In this document: positions 44,991-56,448 of the stretch, piece by piece | How positions within the stretch are numbered: the stretch's first letter is position 1 | Layout: every line of letters begins with the position of its first letter | Origin: Coenobita brevimanus | Lineage: Eukaryota > Arthropoda > Malacostraca > Decapoda > Coenobitidae | NCBI GenBank assembly: GCA_032717465.1 | Contig: CM064715.1 | Coordinates: 42,067,159 to 42,131,158 of the forward strand | Length of the DNA stretch: 64,000 nt | Direction: 5' to 3' | The notes under the pieces: model-generated | The model's input: the letters and a program-made list of their open reading frames with translations, nothing else | What the model was told of the DNA's origin: nothing | The model's database searches: none | Position numbers and translations under genes: made by a program

Positions 44991-45491
44991 GTCAAGCAGC
45001 TGTTAACCAATATGAAAACTTGTAAAGTAACAGAACCATCAAGTATCTTAGCTGAAGTGTTGTGGCATTTGGTGAACTGTGTATTGAACTTTTCTTTGAC
45101 CTAGTTACCACAATTGTACATTACTGTGTGGTACTCAGGGAGTGGAGGTCCAGCTCCATTTTGAGCTGCTTTGAAGGTAAGCGTAATGCATTAGACCAAG
45201 GAAATTATAGGTTTGAAACCATTGTCTTATATCATGAGAGTGGTGAAAGAGTAATGGGCAAATTAATAAGGGAATGAGTAGATATTTTTGGTTTTATGCC
45301 AGGGTAAGTAAGCATAGGTGCAATATATATTGTAAAAACTGTGGGAGAAGTACTTGGTTAAGAGCTAGAGATTTAACTGTATTTTTTGGACATAGAAAAA
45401 GCTTTTCATGGAGTCCCAAAAGGAGTAGTAAGGTGGGCATTTAGATGGCTGGGAGTTATGGTGATGTATGCCAATGTTAAAAGTAGCATAA

Positions 45492-46400
45492 GGGTGCGTT
45501 CACAGAGAAAGCGGGTTTACCTGCGCCAATAATTAAACCATACAAACAAATGGGGGTGTTCATAGAAGAAGTGGGGTCGAGCGCGTCGGAGCAGGCAGCC
45601 TGCTTCAACTCGCTTTCCAGAATCCTTGGACAATTCTTGCCTGCTCAACCCACGCGGGTAGAGGTGTACAGACTGGCGACGGCGTGAAATTGTGGAGATC
45701 GTGACGCGCAAGTAATATGCAGATTTTTTTTTTTTTTTAAATCAGAATCAGTCATTTTGGACTCAGGATCGGTATGGAAACAAAGACAAATGTAAACATT
45801 TTGTGATGGAAAGGCTATTAGTTATTCCCGCATTTTTTTCTGGGAATAACTAATATAACTCCTTTTTAAGATCACAAAAAAGATGGTGATACTCTCCAAG
45901 CTGTTCTCTCTTGCAGTTTATTTCATATGTTGCTGTTTTTTTCCTTTTGATCTTTGGGTGGGTCTGGTTAGTACTTGGATGGGTGACCGCCTGGGAACAC
46001 CAGATGCTGTTGGCATACCGTTCTCCCTACGTGTCAAGTGGGGTTGGTGGAGGATTAGTGCCCCTCCCTGTAAAACAATTAACTCTGAGCCCTTGGCCAC
46101 CCCGTTTGGGATACATGGCGTCTGGCAATGAATGAATGAAAACCTTTGGGTGAACACTGTCAAGCAATATGAACTCATCAGATGACAAGCTTGACATCTT
46201 CACTGTATGTCTGGTAGATCACAACTGACTGCGACCTTGTCTCTTTAACATCCCCTTGTCCTTTTAACATTTCTTTAATGGCGCTCGGGTCGGAGCTGGT
46301 TACCTGCTTCCTTTGTGAACACCTACACGCGCAGGTAACCAGCGCGGGTCGACGCCGGAAACCACCGTGCAGGCAACCTGCTTTCTCTGTGTACGCAGCC
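45492..46400. mobile_element. PIF/Harbinger-type MITE (909 bp)
   Basis: Left GGGTGCGTTCACAGAGAAAG, right inverted GGCTGCGTACACAGAGAAAG (two differences), with TAA at 45489-45491 and 46401-46403. A 3-bp TAA-type duplication and these ends fit PIF/Harbinger. A secondary inverted pair (GTTTACCTGCGCC/GCGCAGGTAACC) lies inside. It carries a SINE insertion. Confidence 0.82.
45955..46140 (+). mobile_element. 5S-rRNA-derived SINE (SINE3 type), 5' truncated
   Basis: GTCTGGTTAGTACTTGGATG, GGTGACCGCCTGGGAACACC and GATGCTGTTGGCAT reproduce the 3' half of 5S rRNA. The body GGGGTTGGTGGAGGATTAGT, GCCCCTCCCTGTAAAAC and a (TGAA)n tail follow. The 5' half with the start of the internal promoter is missing, so it is not a 5S gene. 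Confidence 0.88.
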
Positions 46401-47194
46401 TAAGAGTGAATGGAAGTTAGAACAGAATCTGAGGTTAAGAGTGAGAATCATCAGGGATCAGCCCTGAGTCTACTGCTGTTCATAACAGTAAAGGAGGCAT
46501 TATCACAAGCTTCCAGAGGAAGTTGCCCCATAGGAATTCTTTTGTCCAGGTTATTTCATGCTGATGGCAAAGATTATGGAAGAATTGGTTGAAAAATTAT
46601 GAAAGTGGAGAAAAGGTATGCAGTCCAAAGGTCTCACGAGTAAATATTGGGAAGATTGAAGTCATAATCTGTGGGTGGGACACTGGGCTGGCTTCAGATT
46701 TGGGTAACTGGCCATGTGCTGTATGAAGGAAGGGTGTGGGTTGTAATAGGATTTTCTGTGTTGGTTGCAGTTATTGGTTTTACAAGAGATTTAGTGAAGT
46801 GTGGTTTGTTTGAGGCAAGTAGTGGATTTCAGATGTGGTAGATTTAGGAGCACTGCCACACCACTTGCAGAAGACTAATAAGATCTATGATGCTGGATGA
46901 ATTCTTCTACTTGTTGGTGTTATCTGTACAGGGGATGGTGCTGAGTAGGGTGTCATTGGATGGGTGGTCAGTGGTTGGAAAAAGTTCAAGAGAATTGTTA
47001 CTCATCTTCATCACATCCAAGTGTTCTCAATGTCCACAAAAGGGAAAGTGTTTGCTTCTTGTGTTATGAATGTCATATTTTATAGTAGTGAAATTGGGAT
47101 AAGAGAAGACTGTAGCCAGACTAGAAAAAGATAACATGTGAATGACCTGATGGAATGTGGAGTGAAGCTGGATGACAGGACATAAGAACTAAAA

Positions 47195-47425
47195 AGGGAG
47201 AGCATCAGGAAGGAAGTAGAAAGAAAAGTGAGATGGGTTAGACATGTTGAGAGGATGGACCCGGACAGGTGGATAAGAAGGTGTAGAAGCACTGAGACTC
47301 TGGCCAGTAGACAGAAAGGGATGAGGTGGTGTGTGGTGACCTTAGATAGAGAGGTATTACTAGAGAGCTGGTGTAGGACAGAGCAAGATGAAGGAATGCT
47401 ATCAGTTGAAACCATCTGACCTATG
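47195..47425 (+). mobile_element. LINE 3' fragment
   Basis: Encodes RWVRHVERMDPDRWIRRCRS and a following Arg-rich stretch, the shared C-terminal LINE module, with stops around it. Family unclear. It lies less than 70 bp upstream of the GMPR exon at 47494. Confidence 0.65.
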
Positions 47426-47493
47426 TTATATTCAAAACAGAAGTCAAACAAAATTTTTACAGTATTATCAGTTTTGTTTCTATCCTCTTACAG

Positions 47494-47652
47494 CACAAAT
47501 GCTTCACAACAATTCACAAACATTATAGCATTGAGGAATGGGCAGAAGCCTTCAAGGAGGACAAGACAACACCAGGTTTTGTGGCAGCTTCATCTGGCAT
47601 TTGTGATTATGACTGGGAGAAGCTCCAGCAGATATTGGCACTACACCCTGAG
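47494..47652 (+). CDS. GMPR: GMP reductase, exon encoding residues about 75-127
   Basis: Fifty-three codons, HKCFTTIHKHYSIEEWAEAF to WEKLQQILALHPE, phase 0, after TTACAG (47488-47493) and before GTAAGA. IHKHYS is the conserved GMPR stretch carrying an active-site Lys; SSG is the loop of the next strand. The variable middle (KEDKTTPGFVAASSGICDYD) is normal for the family. Direct splicing from the 34313 exon joins TLAK to HKCF, matching the spacing of vertebrate GMPR. Confidence 0.96.
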
Positions 47653-47929
47653 GTAAGAGAGTGTGTGAGGCAAGAGTTAGGGTGTGGGGGTGAAAGCAGA
47701 AGAGCTAGGGGTGCAGGTAGTTAGAAGAGAGAATTTGGGGAATAAGAGGTGAGGAGAGAGGACATGGGGTAAAGGTGGTGAGGGGAGAAGATATGGAGTA
47801 TGGATGATGACGGGAGAAGATAAGAGGTGAGGAAAAGGGTTGGAATGTGAATGGTTAGAGATTGGGATGGGAGTGGTGAGGAAGGGGGATGGGGTGTGCA
47901 TGGTGTTGCAAAGGTTTGGAATGTGAATG

Positions 47930-48140
47930 ATGAGAGATAGGATGGGGATGTGAGTGGTGAGGAATAGGGATGGGATGTGAATGGTGATGAAGAGGGTTGA
48001 GTGTGTGGTGAGGAAGATATGGGAAGGAGTGTGAGTGGTGAGGAAGAGGAGGAATGGAGTGTGAGTGGTGAGGAAGAGGAGGGATGGAGTGTGAGTGGTG
48101 AGGAAGAGGAGGGATGGAGTGTGAGTGGTGAGGGGAAGTG
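47930..48140. repeat. 30-bp minisatellite
   Basis: GTGTGAGTGGTGAGGAAGAG-GAGG(A/G)ATGGA (hyphen only separates) occurs three times in tandem at 48027, 48057 and 48087 with a partial fourth; looser GTGAGG repeats extend back to about 47660. Purine rich on the plus strand. Confidence 0.92.
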
Positions 48141-48510
48141 GGGTGAACCGAGAGAGAGAGAGTCACACAAAAGACGTTATTTATTTTTGCCAGCATCATC
48201 AGAGATTTCACCCTCGTACATGATTTAGTTTTGAAGGAGTCCAAATCATTTTGGTCCTGGCTGTTTTTGGCCCTCTTGTATGCAGCCTTTCTCTCTTTTC
48301 TTGCTCTGGGTATTTCATTGGTAAGCCATTTTTTTTTTTTCTTTTTACAGAGTTTGGCTTTTGGGACTTAAGAGGGTGCCTGTCATTCTGGAAATTGCTC
48401 ATTTAAATGTGCAATACATTTCATTAACATCATTGCCCTCTAGTCCAGCACTCACAAAACTCTTTCTAAAACCTGCAGAGTCAGCTTGACAGACGTTTAG
48501 TTTTCTTTAA

Positions 48511-50011
48511 CCTTTTCAGGTCTCAAATAGGTCCCAAGGTCATGTTTGACAATTGCATTTTTTTTTTTTAAAGTCTGACTGTGCAGATAAAAAAAAAAAT
48601 ATCATATTCATGCACAAGGAAATATTACACATCTGCCAATGAAACATAGAGCTCTACTCACCATACAAGTGCTGCAAAAATTATGGGAAGTTGCGTAGCA
48701 AGTGGTGTGTGGTAGCATGGTGAGTATTGCCATCTCGGTGGGTAGGTGATTTCTTGGTGTGTAGGCGACATGATTGCATTGTTTGTTTCCATGTTTTTCC
48801 ATAAAAAACAGTGCACTAATATATATAAGTTATATCTCACATGATTTGTGAATGATTCTTGAGATGTTTTCTTTACAAACAACAAACTACTGTAAACAGT
48901 TACAAGATCCATATAAAACTATCACTTACTTACTAGTTACTAATTTATTTTTCTTTGCTCTTATTTTGCTTAGTACTGTCCAAGGCTGTGGGGGTGAGGA
49001 CATGGGCTTGCCCTTTGTATGTACATATGTTTATTTTATTGTTGCTAACTATATCATCCTGTGTACTTACAGGCAGCAGTAGAGACAGTGATCAGATGTT
49101 TATTATTTCTCAGAATTGACAGTGTTATAAGTATAACCAGGAAATATGAGAAACTTATGAAATATAAATAAGAAAAAAGTAAGGAGACACTAACAGTCAT
49201 TTGTCAATGAAAAAGGCAACACTCGCTGCACGTGTATGTCCGCCTGGTAACAAATAAATGCATGGTACATGTATAAAAGGCTACAGAAACATATTTAGAA
49301 ACCTAAAATCATAGTTCTGCATTTATTTTCCTTTAATCATACACTCTAACGCCCAGGAAATGAATAAATATTGACATACAACGCAGAAATCTCTTGCTTG
49401 CCTGTGACGCGGCAACTATGTGCGTAGGCATGAGGCAGGGGGTGGGGGATTGGAGAGTGGAGGGTGAAGGGTGGGAGATAGAGGGGTGGGGGATCTGCGG
49501 GAGGTAGGAGGGTGGATGAAGTAGGGGATGGGGGTTTGGAGGGAGAATGGAGGATGGAAGGGTGGGAGGCAGAGGGGTGGAGGAAGGGGGATATGAAAGG
49601 GAGGAGAGAGGTAAGAGAGAGAGAGAGAGAGAGAGAGAAAGAGGCCAATTGGGCGGGGTGTTATGTATCCTCCAGAGCAGTAGAAATATATTGCAAATCA
49701 TATTCTTTTGCTAAATGAACTGTCTGATACAAAAATAGTAAAAAACTACTGCCAGATCAAATGTATAATAAAACCAGTTCATGCAACCCAACCCCCCACC
49801 ATGATTAGCTCTTCCCAGACTGTGTAAACTAAAATATTGTGATCTGCGCATGCCTGCTAGAAGCAGAGGGGTCTGGGGAGCGGCTTGTATCCTTATTTCA
49901 TTCACCAGCCTCACGCAACAGTTTTCATTCATGCCTAAATATGCTGCCACAGGAGTGGCTAGGAGACCCCTACTGAGCAAGCCACTATAGTAGCCAGGAG
50001 ACCTGAAGGGG
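48511..50011. mobile_element. TTAA-flanked piggyBac-like element, second family (1501 bp)
   Basis: TTAA at 48507-48510 and 50012-50015; ends CCTTTTCAGGTCTC and inverted CCCCTTCAGGTCTC. No transposase; contains a G-rich tract 49430-49620 with GGGTGGGAG words and (GA)n, and a Ser/Leu-only ORF. Removing it joins LINE G endonuclease to its linker. Confidence 0.78.
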
Positions 50012-50650
50012 TTAATGTTGGTCCAGATGATCTTTCATAACAACTACATAGAGAAAGACGGGCTGTTAACACTTTCATAATTGTAGCAAACACAAAATCT
50101 AGGATACTGTTGCCTCTAGTTGATTCATTTACCCACTGGGACAAAAAATTTTCATTAGCAAAGTCTACAAGACACCAATCTTCAGCATCTGTTCTGTCTT
50201 CCCAGTGTATTGACAGTTAAAGTCACCAAGAAGTACAGACGTTTTACCACTAACAGTGCAGCTCAAGTTTCCGTACATATCTTCATCCATGTCATTTAGC
50301 TGATATAGATGCTTGTATGCAAGAACTAACACATATGTAGTGTTGGTTAGGTGAAGGTTCGCGCCTAACATTTCTTGGTCTGATCAAATTTTACAGTCAA
50401 CAGGATTTAAGTAGTCACTGACATACTTTAAATTCTTACCCCTTTCTCATATAGTACCGGTATGGTCTTTATAAAACGTTTTGTAACTATTAATTTCAAA
50501 GTCTCCAACATAATCTCTTCTATCACTATGAATCTATGACTGTGATGACCAAAACATCAAAATATTATGCAGCCATGAATTCCATAAGTTCAGGCAGTTT
50601 GTTTCTAACTAACCTAGCAATGAAGAAAACTATCTGAAGAGGCTCCAGCC
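50012..50650 (-). pseudogene. LINE G endonuclease fragment
   Basis: FFIARLVRNKLPELMEFMAA resembles the start of APE endonucleases in CR1-type LINEs; then VLLGDFNCQ near 50235 and SQWVNESTRGNSILDFVFA near 50145, as in LINE D's TQWVKEETRF..LDLLF. Stops between the blocks. Confidence 0.72.
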
Positions 50651-51784
50651 ATTTCCAGGAACCCCTTAACTGTTCCTGTTTTGAGGAGGCACTGGTGTAT
50701 CTGGAGGTACAGTACTTTTTTCTCTCTTGGGTCATATTCCTGCTTGCCATCAGAGGAAGAATTCAGCACCTGTGATTCCCCAACTTGAGGAGCATAACTG
50801 CTTCCCTGGAGTTTGGAGTCTGCCAGCAGCTGTGAGATAGAGTCCTTCAGTGAGGCAGAGTTCTCTTGTGACGGTGTCACCTCTCTCTTGGGGGATCTTG
50901 TAAATGTGGTGGAGAGCCTCTAGTATTTTCTGAGAAAAGAATTCTTATCTTTCTGAGGCCATTTCCTTTACTCTGGAGGGGTACCTGTTTATGTTTGCTG
51001 CATCTCTACTGGATAGCATGCCATCACATCATGGATTAACCTCAGTGAATTAAAGAGATGCTGACTGAGGAAGTTGTCAAATTGAGCTTTCTCACTGTCA
51101 CTTAAATGTTCACGATCACAAAGATAAAATTTTGTCATCCATAGAACTTGTCAAATGGGTTAACAAAGTTTGCCCCCTCGCAGGGTGCACAAGTTAGCTA
51201 CCCTTGGAATTTATGTCTGTTGCTTTACTGATGGCTTAATTACCAGCAGGCACCCCTGGAAAAATGTCAGTTATCATGTCTTGGTGTGTTTTGAGCTTTA
51301 TCTGTTTAGCTGTTCATGGCATCACCTATAATCTTCTCTGTAGCAACAACCTTGTAGTTCCTGAGGAACAGGTTTTTGACACTAACCTGGGCTGCTGCTG
51401 TAGTTCTCTTTTCCTTTATCCAAATTTTCTCTGCTTCTTTAGCAACTTTCATTGTTCTGGCATGCAGAAAGGTCTTGATCAAAGGTCTTGATCTTTGTGT
51501 TACCCCTGCGGAACTTTCCAAAGTGAGACTTCTGTCCTTGCACCAGTAAACCACCACCCAGGAATGTCTGTTTCCTTAGCATCCACCAGACAAATTCTGC
51601 TTATGCTTAACTTGTTACCTGTTTCGTCCTTCACCATCTGTTGTTTCTGAGGCTTTTTGCCTTTTTTCATGTTGCACTCTATCACTCTGTCATTCAGTCT
51701 CTTTCCTGTCCCTAATGGTGTCTGGGTAGGGGTTGATTCATTCATCAGAAATGTGAGAGCACTGAATCTGTTTGTGATGCTCAA
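50614..51784 (-). pseudogene. LINE G ORF1-like region
   Basis: Starts MSITNRFSALTFLMNESTP at 51784, followed by LNDRVIECNMKKGKKPQKQQ; a frame break leads to RPLIKTFLHARTMKVAKEAE and later a Ser/Gln-rich region (MTPSQENSASLKDSISQLLA). No zinc knuckle is seen. Assigned to ORF1 only because it sits upstream of the endonuclease in the same orientation. Confidence 0.5.
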
Positions 51785-51800
51785 TTCATTTTAAATTTCT

Positions 51801-53212
51801 CGAACTGGGTGTTTCCCCTTCTGCCTACTGTTTCCCAGTCTTTGAAGCCATTATCGTTGTCAGTTGGAACCAGTTTCATGCTTTCACCGATATTGGTATA
51901 TTGCTACGAAAAAAGCTGCCTCGTCTCATGCTACAGTGGAGAGAGAGAGAGACTGTGATTTTAGTGGACAGTATTATGATTTTAGTGTTAACCACTAGGC
52001 CATTGGTACTTAACCCCAGGGTCTTGACCAAATATTGCATTGCCAAGCTGTATCAAGTGGGTGAGCATGGGTCTCCAGTACTGACTTAGCTTTCCCGTGC
52101 AATTTAACGGTAGCTGCATGAGAAAGGTAGCAAAACTGTTTACAGTTAAATGCAAAAGTCGTTAAGCCTCTCCCGTCCATCTTTCCTGACTGAAATTATA
52201 AAAACTTGAATTAATATGACTATCATCCATCTGTGGGAGATAATGTGTGTTTTTGTTCACTACATGTCATTCAGGCATCAATGATTTAAATGATAAGGGA
52301 AGCAGGAGAGGCAAACAGACTCTTGTATTGACATAATGCTGATGCAGTTAGTCTGTATTGGTGTTGGTGCTTGATAAATCAGCCACTCAGTCAATTTTGC
52401 TTCTGTGTATCCAGGGCGAATCTGGCTGTGACTGAAATTGCATATTGTTACCAGGAACCTGGCTCCTAAACTAGCCACAATATGGCTGCCAAGCTAACTT
52501 TTAAGTCATAAGACTGTGTCTGACCATCTTGGACAAGTATGTGTGTGTGTATTCACTTGTTTCACCATTTTTATTTTACAGGATTTGAGCACAATATCCA
52601 TAGTGTCCCATCTCCAGCATTACAGCTGTTCAACACGTCCTTGAAAGTATGGATGTTTGTAGCAGTTACCAATCTTTTTCCTGTTTATATCCATTCTTTA
52701 TGTGACTGTATCATTAGAACAGTCTCCTCAACACTTCAGTCATTCCACATCCTACCTCCACATCTTTCTTATTCTGTCCTCATTAATCATCATCCTGACC
52801 TTTTACCAACTTAAGAATGGGATAAGGTATTTCTACGCAGCCTGCACATTATATTCCTTAATAGCCCCACTTCTCTTGCTCTCATTTTTAACATTTCAGA
52901 CTTATCCCACATATCCCATACAAATGTCTCACACCAGTACATTAATGTAGGCACTAGTCACTAACACCTGCTTGTAGTCTTCTGTTATCCTCTGCAGTAA
53001 GTCCTGTTTCATACCCAACCGTCTGTTGGATCAACTACCTTTAATTCCTTGAGCCAGTCTCTAGTTATACATTTATTTCTTTTGCCTGTTACTACACTGA
53101 GGCACTAAGCACTTAATGAGTGGTCAGAAAAAAAGAAATTATGAATACTTGATCACAATAAAGGTTGAAAAGTGATAAGGTGATAAGAAAGCTTTCATTT
53201 ATTTCTCAACAG
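51801..53212. other. Intron, no feature recognised
   Basis: Unique-looking A/T-rich sequence with short meaningless ORFs. The last bases TCATTTATTTCTCAACAG form the acceptor of the next exon. Confidence 0.5.
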
Positions 53213-53311
53213 ATTAAGTTCATCTGCCTGGATGTTGCAAATGGTTACTCAGAGGTTTTTGTGGAATATGTCAGGAAGGTCCGCAAGCACTTTCCTGAGC
53301 ACACTATCCTT
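53213..53311 (+). CDS. GMPR: GMP reductase, exon encoding residues about 128-160
   Basis: Thirty-three codons, IKFICLDVANGYSEVFVEYV to FPEHTIL, phase 0, after CAACAG and before GTAAGT. LDVANGYS is the conserved GMPR motif whose Asp contacts the nucleotide sugar. Very close to vertebrate GMPR, the most conserved part of the protein so far. Confidence 0.97.
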
Positions 53312-53544
53312 GTAAGTATCAAACACACTGAAAAATTGGTTGTGGAGTTTTGCAAACAGTATTCAGAATATCATGCAGAATGACTGGTGTTGTGTTAATG
53401 CTGTGTACATTATTTTTAAACAGCCTGCCCTGTACTTATTCTACATAATTACTGTTTAGTTCTTACATTTGTGATATCTTTGCAGATATGTATTACAGTG
53501 GAAATTGAACCATTGTATGATATAGTTTTTAAACTATTACTGTA

Positions 53545-53765
53545 CTGAGATGAAATGGTCATGTGGAGAGAATGGATAACAATAGAGTGGTGAAAAAGGT
53601 ATGTCTGAATGAATTTGAAGGAAGGAGGAGGCAAGGTAGGCCAAAGAGAAGGTGGAGGGATATGGTGGATGAGTGTGTGAAGAAGAGAGGTATGGAAGAC
53701 AGTGATGCTAGGGAGCTGACAAGAGATCAAGCTGGCTGGATGAACATTATGAGAAATGCATGATA
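53545..53765 (+). mobile_element. LINE 3' fragment
   Basis: Open frame with GHVERMDNNRVVKKVCLNEF-like text and RRRQGRPKRRWRDMVDECVK, the LINE C-terminal module without RT. 5' truncated. Confidence 0.75.
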
Positions 53766-54001
53766 GGGATTTGGCACCCCTTTAAAGCATGACAGTGTCT
53801 GGATTGATTCTAGTGGATAGGTTTATGTGAAGTTACAGAATTTGGTGAAAGTTTTTGGCGTATCAAATGGAGCCAGGATTCCAGGGACGTGAATGATGAG
53901 TGAATGGAAGCATGGTTTGTTGGATTGGGCAGACTTAGGCGTTCTGGACAGTGCCACTCTTCACCCTGCTCTAGGGTGGGAAAGGAGGTCCGGATGATGT
54001 T

Positions 54002-54050
54002 GATAATGATGATGATGATGATGATGATGACGACGATGATGATGACTATG
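54002..54050. repeat. (GAT)n microsatellite
   Basis: About fifteen GAT triplets with two GAC variants, following an old repeat end (CTAGGGTGGGAAAGGAGGTC). Confidence 0.95.
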
Positions 54051-54174
54051 TACTGTATTAGTTTTACATATGTACTCTCTGAATACAGTTGCACCTTCTT
54101 ATCTTATACAAGTGCTGCATACATGTTGTCTGAAGAAGCTAATACAGTATCCTGAAATTTCACGTGTAAGGATT

Positions 54175-54490
54175 GACCGCCATTCAGTCTGTCAGTGTAG
54201 TGCAACTTATAGATGACTCAGCACCTGGTGAAAGCCAAATGGCTTCCTGTAGTCCCACAAACCATATTTTTTTATGCTGAATGATATCCACATTACCAAC
54301 AAATTGAAGCCTGATGGTTTAGTGGGTTAAGGTATTCCAGCTGGATGTGGCCAATGAGGAATAAAGTAATAATAGCTGGGGTTTATTTTTCACTTACTGC
54401 CAGTCATGGGTGAGCAGTTGGTTACTGATCTTAAATAGTTGGACTAAATAGCCTTTACCCGTGGCCCCAACACCCCTCATGGTACAATGG
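54175..54490 (+). mobile_element. SINE-like repeat, heavily diverged copy
   Basis: GTCAGTGTAGTGCAACTTAT, AGCCAAATGGCTTCCTGTAG, GCCTGATGGTTTAGTGGGTT and ACCCCTCATGGTACAATGG align in order with the copy at 54588. Confidence 0.65.
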
Positions 54491-54551
54491 AATATTGAAA
54501 ATGAATGGATGTAATATTTCAAAATGTTTATATGTATACTGTGTATGTATG

Positions 54552-54582
<31 letters not shown>

Positions 54583-54587
54583 ATATT

Positions 54588-55020
54588 GTGGTAGGTGGGG
54601 ACGCTCACCATCCACTTACTCGATGTAGTGCTGCTCTCGGGTGTCTGCCCTTTCCTCTCCATCCTTCTTTCCCTCCAGTCTCTTCTGTCTTTCTTTCCTT
54701 CATTCTTTCCACTTCCTTCAGCCTGTGGGTGACTCTACACTGAGTGACAAGCCAAATGGTTTCCTGTGCACTAGGAAACCATTTACTATGCTGGGTGGTA
54801 ACCATATAACCAAATTTTGGCACCTGGTGGTTTAGTGGGTAATTATTGCACTCCAATTGGATTGAGCCAGTGAAGGTTTATATCCAAGGGGTGGTTGGGG
54901 TTGATTGCTCATGTAATGCCACTCAGGGATGAATGAGGCTGGTCACTCTCATCTTAAATGTCGGGACCAACTGCCTAGCCCTGGGCTCCTACTCCTCATG
55001 GGGCAGTGTAGGATTGGATT
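54588..55020 (+). mobile_element. SINE-like dispersed repeat, fullest copy
   Basis: Runs from TGTGGTAGGTGGGGACGCTC to CTCATGGGGCAGTGTAGG, ending at (TA)n. The second half has TGGTTTAGTGG (close to a pol III box A) and, 36 bases on, GGTTTATATCC (a weaker box B), so a tRNA-related origin of that half is possible. Other copies at 17756, 27905 (minus) and 54175. Confidence 0.7.
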
Positions 55021-55045
55021 ATATATATATACAATGTATATATTA

Positions 55046-56369
55046 TTAGAGAAAGAGTGACTATTGTTGAGATGCAGTTTGGGTTTATGCCAGGCAGGGG
55101 CACCACTGATGCCATATTCATTGTTCAGCAGCTTCAGGAAAAATATATTGGGAAGAAAAGAGATCTGTATTTTGTTTTTGTTGATTTGGAAAAGGCCTTT
55201 GACAGAGTCCCTAGAGAGGTGGTGAAGTGGGCAATGAGAAAGCATGGTTTGGAGGAGTAGCTGGTTAGGATGGTTATGGTCATGTATGTGGGTGCTCGCA
55301 CCCTGGTAAGAGTGAATGGAGATTTGAGTGATGAGTTTTCCGTGAATGTTGGTGTGCATCAGGGGTCAGTTTTGAGCCCCTTGTTGTTTATCATGGTACT
55401 TGAAGCCCTCTCACGGGACTTCAGAAACGGACTTATGTGGAAGATGTATGCTGATGATTTGGTGTTGATTGCAGAGAACGAAAGGGAGGCGGAGGAAAGA
55501 TTTAGAAGTGGAGAGATGGTATGGGGCATAAGGGCTTAAGGGGAAATGCAGATAAAACAGTGATGATATCTAGGGTTGGTGGCGGTACTGTCAAAGACGA
55601 GGGAGAGTGGCCATGTGCAGTTTACCACAAGGGCGTGGGAAGTAATTCCATCTTGTTTAGTGTTTGTGATAAATGGGTGCACAAGAGATGTAGTGGTATC
55701 AGAAGTAGACTGCGAGATAATGCTGATTTTATGTGTGCGGCGTGTTGGGGAGAGCAGGTGGAGGTTGTTAGGTGTGAAAGGATTGAACTTGCTGGGGAGT
55801 CTCTTGAGTGTGTGGAAGAGTTTTGTTATTTGGGAGACATGTTGTGCGCTGGAAGTGGTGCTAGAGCTAGCTCTGTGGCTAGGGTGAGAAGTGGTTGGAA
55901 GAAGTTCAGGGAGCTACTGCCTCTCCTGACATTGAGAGGACTCTCCCTACGTGCTAAGGGGTCTTTGTATGCAGCATGTGTTAGAAGAGTAATGCTGTAT
56001 GGTAGTGAGACCTGGGCAGTAAAGGAGGAGGATATTCGCAGGCTCAGATGTACAGAAATGACAATGATTAGGTGGATGTACAGTGCATCCCTGCATGAAA
56101 GGCCTGGGGGGGCTGGGTTCACGATGGAAGAGTTGAGAGGTAGGATGGGACTGGAGTGTATTGGTGTTGTGATGAGGAGAGGTAGATCGGGATGGTTTGG
56201 GCATGTGGAGAGGATGGGGGATGATAACTGGGTGAAGAAGGTGAGAAGTGTTAATATTGGGGGTGGGGTTGCGAGGGGTAGACCGAGAAAGACGTGGGAT
56301 GAGGTCATTAAGTGTGACCTCAGGGTTAAGGGACTGAACAGGGAGGCTGCAATAGATTGTGCAGCATAG
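55046..56369 (+). pseudogene. LINE A reverse transcriptase with degraded zinc finger
   Basis: The first frame has EMQFGFMPGRGTTDAIFIVQ and FVFVDLEKAFDRVPREVVKW, a TAG at 55258, then VNVGVHQGSVLSPLLFIMVL and MYADDLVLIAENEREAE with both catalytic Asp. A frameshift near 55520 leads to the third part: WPCAVYHKGVGSNSILFSVC, DKWVHKRCSGI and FMCAAC (PHD-like, two Cys lost), then FCYLGDML, YGSETWAVKEEDIRRL, WFGHVERMGDDNWVKKVRSV and the end. Confidence 0.88.
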
Positions 56370-56440
56370 AGAGCTGCTAGGTGACCAAGGCCGACGCATG
56401 CAAGCATGTTGGAGCCTTCAAAAATGAAACGAAACGATAT
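55046..56440 (+). mobile_element. LINE A (RTE-like), 5' truncated plus copy
   Basis: Starts within RT and runs to a tail of AAATGAAACGAAACGATATATATAT. Same family as 60766-63300. Confidence 0.9.
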
Positions 56441-56448
56441 ATATATTG

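Larger units (their letters stand above)
44995..46650 (+). mobile_element. Old RTE-like LINE fragment (LINE A relative), interrupted
   Basis: With many stops the text still follows LINE A's RT: a REWRSS.ILSCFEGKRNALD phrase (cf. DDWLKSVIVNVYKGKGDALE), then FGFMPG at 45290, FFGHRKSFSWSPKR-like decay of the AFDRVPRE block, and after the MITE NHQGSALSLLLFITVKEALS. The insert is at 45492-46400. Confidence 0.72.
48180..51800 (-). mobile_element. LINE G (CR1/L2-like) 5' half, split by a TTAA element
   Basis: Minus strand: ORF1 text (from about 51784), endonuclease (50650-50030), then the TTAA element, then linker (48506-48200) cut off before RT. Stops are frequent. Confidence 0.7.

Noticed and set aside
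45961..46013. Possible functional 5S rRNA gene
   Set aside because: Only the 3' half of 5S is present and it continues into a SINE body.
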